Virus record (IMG/VR): IMGVR_UViG_3300014819_000017
Location: 561 to 45,916 of that record
Origin: a virus
DNA: 45,356 bases
Strand: one strand, 5' to 3'
Position numbers and translations under genes: made by a program. Shown here one piece after another: positions 41,658-45,356 of this stretch (the stretch's first letter is position 1; each line of letters opens with the position of its first letter). The notes beneath the pieces were generated by a model, which was given only the letters and a program-made list of their open reading frames with translations, did not search any database and had not been told where the DNA came from.

Positions 41658-41954
41658 ATGGCGTCAAAGACAGGCCACCTTGGTGGCGTACTAAAGCAGG
41701 CTAAGAAGCCAACCGGGCCCAAGACTTCTGTCGGCCCTGGTGAGTCATATGCTGGAGTTGAGTACAGTCGCCTGCCAAAGTTTGAACGCGAAAAGAGAAA
41801 AGAACAAGAATTTGCAGCTCCATATGGCCTAGCTATGAGGGCTGTTTTGCCACTGGTAGAAGCACTTACTGCGCCTTTTGACGCAATTGGCGGACGAAAG
41901 AATATCATCTATCGTCAGGGTAAGACTCCAACCAAGCGTCAGACAGGTAAGTAA
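41658..41954 (+). CDS. Basic unrecognised protein, 98 aa
   Basis: ATG 41658, one base after the preceding stop; no strong ribosome site. KTGHLGGVLKQAKKPTGPKT at the start, FEREKRKEQEFAAPYG in the middle, a short hydrophobic stretch (LAMRAVLPLVEALTAPFDAI) and a basic end (KTPTKRQTGK). Unknown function; likely a small virion protein. Confidence 0.55.
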   Translation: MASKTGHLGGVLKQAKKPTGPKTSVGPGESYAGVEYSRLPKFEREKRKEQEFAAPYGLAMRAVLPLVEALTAPFDAIGGRKNIIYRQGKTPTKRQTGK

Positions 41955-42191
41955 TTGCCGGCTAACCCGCGCAACTATAGGCAGGAGTATGATCGGTATC
42001 AGGGTAAGCCTGACCAGATCAAGAATCGTGCTTCCCGAAATAAGGCTCGCGCTGCTGTCGCGAAGAGCAAAGGCAAGACCGCTATAAAAGGCAAGGATAT
42101 CGACCATAAGGACGGTAATCCTCGCAATAACTCACTTGCCAACCTACGACCGCAGAGTAAGCATGTAAACCGACGGAGATTGAATGGCTAA
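41955..42191 (+). CDS. Small HNH-endonuclease-like protein
   Basis: TTG at 41955, immediately after the previous TAA; 78 residues. The N-terminus (NYRQEYDRYQGKPDQIKNRA) and end (DIDHKDGNPRNNSLANLRPQ, then SKHVNRR) match a compact HNH type common in phages, with DH, N and H of the motif present (DHKDGN, NN, NL, H). Such proteins often assist packaging or cut DNA near the terminase genes. Active-site geometry cannot be checked. The giant gene overlaps by eight bases. Confidence 0.7.
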   Translation: MPANPRNYRQEYDRYQGKPDQIKNRASRNKARAAVAKSKGKTAIKGKDIDHKDGNPRNNSLANLRPQSKHVNRRRLNG

Positions 42192-45100
42192 AAGGAAAGT
42201 AGCAAACGATCTACCAGTTGACTACGCCGACATGTCCAAAGCAGATCAAATGCGTGTGCTTTCGGAGCTTTCTCGCGGAGTAGATAGGAAGCCACGAAAC
42301 AAGAAGCCGTCTGAAGCCAGGACACCAGATGAGTTGGACGCAATCCGACGATCTGGAGAAATGTCTAACCTTTCTGGCGGCGCTTCCGACGTCGTGTATC
42401 TTTCCGAGCTTGAAGATGTCCTTAAGATTAATTGGGAAAACGCCACAATCAAGCCAAAAGACATTGTCATCGTCTTTGGGGCTAACGAGGGAAATGCAAC
42501 CAAGGGCACAAATAAGTCCAATGCCGGCCAGGCACTTGCCGCATACAAACTTAAGCAGGCAGGATTTACAATCCTAGGTATCCCGACGCGTGGCGGAGGA
42601 GAGGCGAAGGGTCCGATTACATACCTGAGGGACGATTACCTTGAAGGGCTAAACGACCCATGGCGCAAGCTTATGAACGAGCAGATTGCAAATCTTCGTC
42701 AAGCAAAAGAATCCGGTAAGATTATTGTATTTCCTCGCAAGGGTATTGGAAGTGGTTATGCTAAACTTCGTGACAACGCTCCTAGAATTGCGCAAATTCT
42801 AGATCAAGAACTTGCAAAACTTGGAATTGACAACGCAACTGGGATGAAGCCAGAAGACTTTGTTAAGTTTGAAGAAGAAGCAAAGAGCACCACGGCAGTA
42901 AAGCCAGAAGTTACTGCAGATTTTGCTAAGCCAACACCAGCAGCTGAAATTCCACAAAAAATTTCCGAAACTGCTGCGCCGAAGCCTCCGTCCGCGGTCG
43001 TTGACGCCGTTGTGGCTGTGGCAAAGATTGACAAAAACGGCAAGGTTGAGGGTGGCACTGGGTGGGCAACTGAAGGCGCACTGCTGCGCGGAATCCCGAC
43101 ATACGTCTACGACCAGGTTACCGACAGGTGGTACACGGCAAACTCACCACAAAAATCTTTCCAAGGATGGAAAACAGTTGATGGACCTCCAACAAACGTA
43201 AGGTCAATTGCAGGAATTGGATCTCGCACTCTTTCAGAGCGCGGGTACCAAGAGATCGTTGCCTACGTTGAGTCGCTTGACAAGAGCGTTGTAATCCATA
43301 GCGGCGGAGCCGGCGGGGCCGATACTGCGTTTGAGGAAACCCACGCAAAGCGTGGCGGAGAAGTTGTCTCTCACTCGTTTGAGGGGCACAGTCGACCAAG
43401 CACGGCTGCCGGACAGGTTATCCATAGCCGCAGTGATTTGGTGTCAACACGCGCCGAAGTAGACGCCATTGGCAAGTCACTTGGCAAGTCAATCACTTGG
43501 GACAAGCCTGATCGAAGACCAGGCGACAATACAGAAGAACTTGTCATGCGCAACATGTTCCAGATTGCACCTGGACGTGACGTTCCTGCCCAGGCAGCGC
43601 AGGCAACACCTGCTCGCGTACCAGAGATGAGCAGCAACGCCAGACTTAATGCTGCCGCCATCCCAAACAACATCTATAGTGCAGCTGGCAAGAACGTCAA
43701 CGGCATGTCCGCATTTGAACGCGGATTGCGTGCTGCACTAACAAATCCAACTAACGATCTTGCAAACTTTGTTGATCCAGAAAGCGGACGCCAATCTCCG
43801 CAGGACTCGTATGCGCAAGGCAGCATTAAACAAAAGTATCCTGTCGTTTACGAAGGCAAGGTGTTCCCATCGGCAGAGCACGCGTTCTTTTACTACCAGA
43901 ACGAACTCAACCTTAGCGAATCTCCAAAGCTTAGCGCAGAGAGAAACGCAGCAAACCTACAGCGCGCAGAAGAGATCATGGGCAAAATCATTGCGGAGAA
44001 GCTTCGCCAGCATCCGCAACTTGTTGCTGGCATTGAGAAGGTTGCTGCACAGGAAGGCATTACGCCTGAAGAGTGGATTGCGAAGCAGTCGCATTACACC
44101 GGTAGGGCTGCCACGCGAAAGCCATCTCACTGGACTGGAGACGGACTTGAGTCTGGTTTCCTTCGGGCGCTCAGCCAAGGTTACTCAATGGCGAAGCAGC
44201 AACCACGCAGCCTTCCAAATAGCACTGACCCAGCGTCAATCCTAGAGCACGATATGCTCGTAAAGTGGGCCCAGTCTGATGCAAACTGGAAGTACTTCCC
44301 AACCGTTGATCGGTTTGGGAAATTCCGATCTAAGCAGAACTACTACGTAAGCGGCACAGTAAATCAAGCAGTTGAAGTCGCAGCATCCTTCCAGACAAAG
44401 GCGGCAATGGCTAAGACAGTTGAAAGCAAGGCAGCGTTTGAGGCTCAGGCAGAACGCGTACTCCAGGAAAGCAAACTTGACTCTGGGATTCTCCGTGCTT
44501 GGTCAAAACTTTCTGAACTTGCAGTTGGTAAGGTATCAGATGCTTCTGCGCGGACTCGCCTTAGCCGAACTATTGGAGCAACATCTGCATTCGGCACATA
44601 CTACGACTCACCAGTGCAGGATAAACTTGCGCAGCTTGACCCAAGCGTCAAGGGCAAGACAATCCCAAACGTTATTGCTGACATTGCTGCAGAAAATGGC
44701 GTAGATCTTTCCTCTAACAAGACACGGTCATTCGGAATCCCAACTGCCGACAGCCCTGACACAATGCAGACGAAGGCTGGGATTGAGGAGACCATGCGCA
44801 AGTTTGTTATTGCTCTTCGGGCAGTAACCGACGCCAAGCGAAAGTTTGACCAGGTTGGCATCACTCCAGACAGTCGTCTTGGTAAGGGCGGTACGCTCTC
44901 TGAAAAAAACGCACGAGACCTGTCGCTTGTAATCATGAAACTCTCGTCAATCCTTAAGGATTACGCTGATCCATCGCTTGCCATTGAGGCAACCAAGATG
45001 CAACGATTCGGAGGAGAGGCTCAGCGCGGAACGCTATCCCCTGGCGCAGAACTTGCAAGCAAGATGGTTGCTCGCGGAGAGAATTTGAGCGAAGAAGAAA

Positions 45101-45356
45101 TCAACAAGATCTCCAAGTTTACTCGACGACAGGCTGAAGCTTATGCTCGGGCCATGGGAATTGAGATGGGCAATATCGGTGAGGTATCAAAGGCCTACAA
45201 CCGCCCACTGGCTGGAGAGGTAGACCACTCGCTACCAGAGCAGCGATTTGTTGACTCACTTGTTCCGCCGCCAGTTCCAAAAGAAAAGGCAGAGAAGAGA
45301 GCAGTTGAAAGCGCCGAGCGCAAGTTCCAGGCAGCTGTAGAGGAATCGTATGGGTT
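42184..45356 (+). CDS. Giant protein with GIPT-motif Rossmann-like, SLOG and NADAR domains (3' end outside)
   Basis: ATG 42184, open for 1057 codons to the window edge. Domain 1 (about 68-217) has IVIVFGANEGN, FTILGIPTRGGGEAKG, TYLRDDY and KIIVFPRKGIGSGYAKL, a DUF7831-like pattern. A short segment at about 286-328 (GGTGWATEGALLRGIPTYVY) resembles half of another Rossmann-like module. Domain 2 (about 339-464) is SLOG/DprA-like: AGIGSRTLSERG and VVIHSGGAGGADTAFEETHA. Domain 3 (about 552-668) is NADAR/YbiA-like: EGKVFPSAEHAFFYY and PSHWTGDGLESGFLRAL. The remaining 390 residues are helical and unrecognised. All three folds handle NAD- or nucleotide-derived ligands in relatives. Size and position suggest a virion-carried protein. 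Confidence 0.8.
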   Translation, partial: MAKRKVANDLPVDYADMSKADQMRVLSELSRGVDRKPRNKKPSEARTPDELDAIRRSGEMSNLSGGASDVVYLSELEDVLKINWENATIKPKDIVIVFGANEGNATKGTNKSNAGQALAAYKLKQAGFTILGIPTRGGGEAKGPITYLRDDYLEGLNDPWRKLMNEQIANLRQAKESGKIIVFPRKGIGSGYAKLRDNAPRIAQILDQELAKLGIDNATGMKPEDFVKFEEEAKSTTAVKPEVTADFAKPTPAAEIPQKISETAAPKPPSAVVDAVVAVAKIDKNGKVEGGTGWATEGALLRGIPTYVYDQVTDRWYTANSPQKSFQGWKTVDGPPTNVRSIAGIGSRTLSERGYQEIVAYVESLDKSVVIHSGGAGGADTAFEETHAKRGGEVVSHSFEGHSRPSTAAGQVIHSRSDLVSTRAEVDAIGKSLGKSITWDKPDRRPGDNTEELVMRNMFQIAPGRDVPAQAAQATPARVPEMSSNARLNAAAIPNNIYSAAGKNVNGMSAFERGLRAALTNPTNDLANFVDPESGRQSPQDSYAQGSIKQKYPVVYEGKVFPSAEHAFFYYQNELNLSESPKLSAERNAANLQRAEEIMGKIIAEKLRQHPQLVAGIEKVAAQEGITPEEWIAKQSHYTGRAATRKPSHWTGDGLESGFLRALSQGYSMAKQQPRSLPNSTDPASILEHDMLVKWAQSDANWKYFPTVDRFGKFRSKQNYYVSGTVNQAVEVAASFQTKAAMAKTVESKAAFEAQAERVLQESKLDSGILRAWSKLSELAVGKVSDASARTRLSRTIGATSAFGTYYDSPVQDKLAQLDPSVKGKTIPNVIADIAAENGVDLSSNKTRSFGIPTADSPDTMQTKAGIEETMRKFVIALRAVTDAKRKFDQVGITPDSRLGKGGTLSEKNARDLSLVIMKLSSILKDYADPSLAIEATKMQRFGGEAQRGTLSPGAELASKMVARGENLSEEEINKISKFTRRQAEAYARAMGIEMGNIGEVSKAYNRPLAGEVDHSLPEQRFVDSLVPPPVPKEKAEKRAVESAERKFQAAVEESYG

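Noticed and set aside
45301-45356. Terminal redundancy between the two window ends
   Set aside because: The ends share a similar E-(S/A)-Y-G-F codon pattern but the bases are not identical over any useful length, so it is not an assembly overlap.

Overview
This window is a stretch of a tailed double-stranded DNA phage genome (Caudoviricetes). It carries a terminase (large and probable small subunit), portal, scaffold, an N4-gp56-type major capsid protein, adaptor and tail genes, a lysis cassette, a recombination and replication module with a DnaB helicase, and a C5-cytosine DNA methyltransferase. Genes are tightly packed, with many TAATG, ATGA, GTGA and TTGA stop/start overlaps and strong GGAGG ribosome sites. 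I see no tRNA, rRNA, integrase, CRISPR array or insertion sequence. The host cannot be fixed from the sequence. The moderate base composition, the GTG and TTG starts and the family mix suggest an environmental, largely uncultured phage.

Layout. Rightward genes (1-34308): the end of a giant virion-type protein; small basic proteins; a tail-fibre adaptor and a collagen-like fibre with a collar domain; the lysis cassette (XhlA-like protein, then a C39-peptidase-like endolysin fused to a holin-like tail); probable small terminase, DUF6321-like protein, TerL and portal; two very large proteins (949 and 1666 aa) inserted between portal and scaffold; scaffold, capsid, adaptor, a Dit-like protein and a Tal-like protein with a DNRLRE-like insertion. 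A promoter-like site near 25850 then precedes the DNA-metabolism genes: HTH-exonuclease, HAD phosphatase, Cas4-like nuclease, ERF annealing protein, Holliday-junction-resolvase-like nuclease, DUF1599-like protein, SprT-like metalloprotein, several zinc-ribbon miniproteins, DnaB, a secreted RlpA-like protein and the methyltransferase. A long second reading frame runs inside the methyltransferase gene.

A strong terminator (34423-34466) ends this block. Leftward genes (40636-34465) follow: an SSB-like protein, a holin-like miniprotein, and a visibly AT-richer operon of twelve mostly unrecognised genes that includes a RadC/JAB-like protein. The two noncoding parts here hold shared promoter-like elements, a GGGTACTATCA motif, MPxGG-type repeats and an array of stable hairpins. 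From 41100 transcription is rightward again: small basic proteins, an HNH-like protein, and a giant open gene running off the right edge.

The most unusual items are two. First, the right-end gene links a GIPT-motif Rossmann-like domain, a SLOG-type domain and a NADAR domain, all fold classes tied to NAD or ADP-ribose derivatives, in one giant phage protein. Second, a 277-codon +1-frame gene lies entirely within the methyltransferase and carries the methyltransferase motif IX that the main frame lacks.
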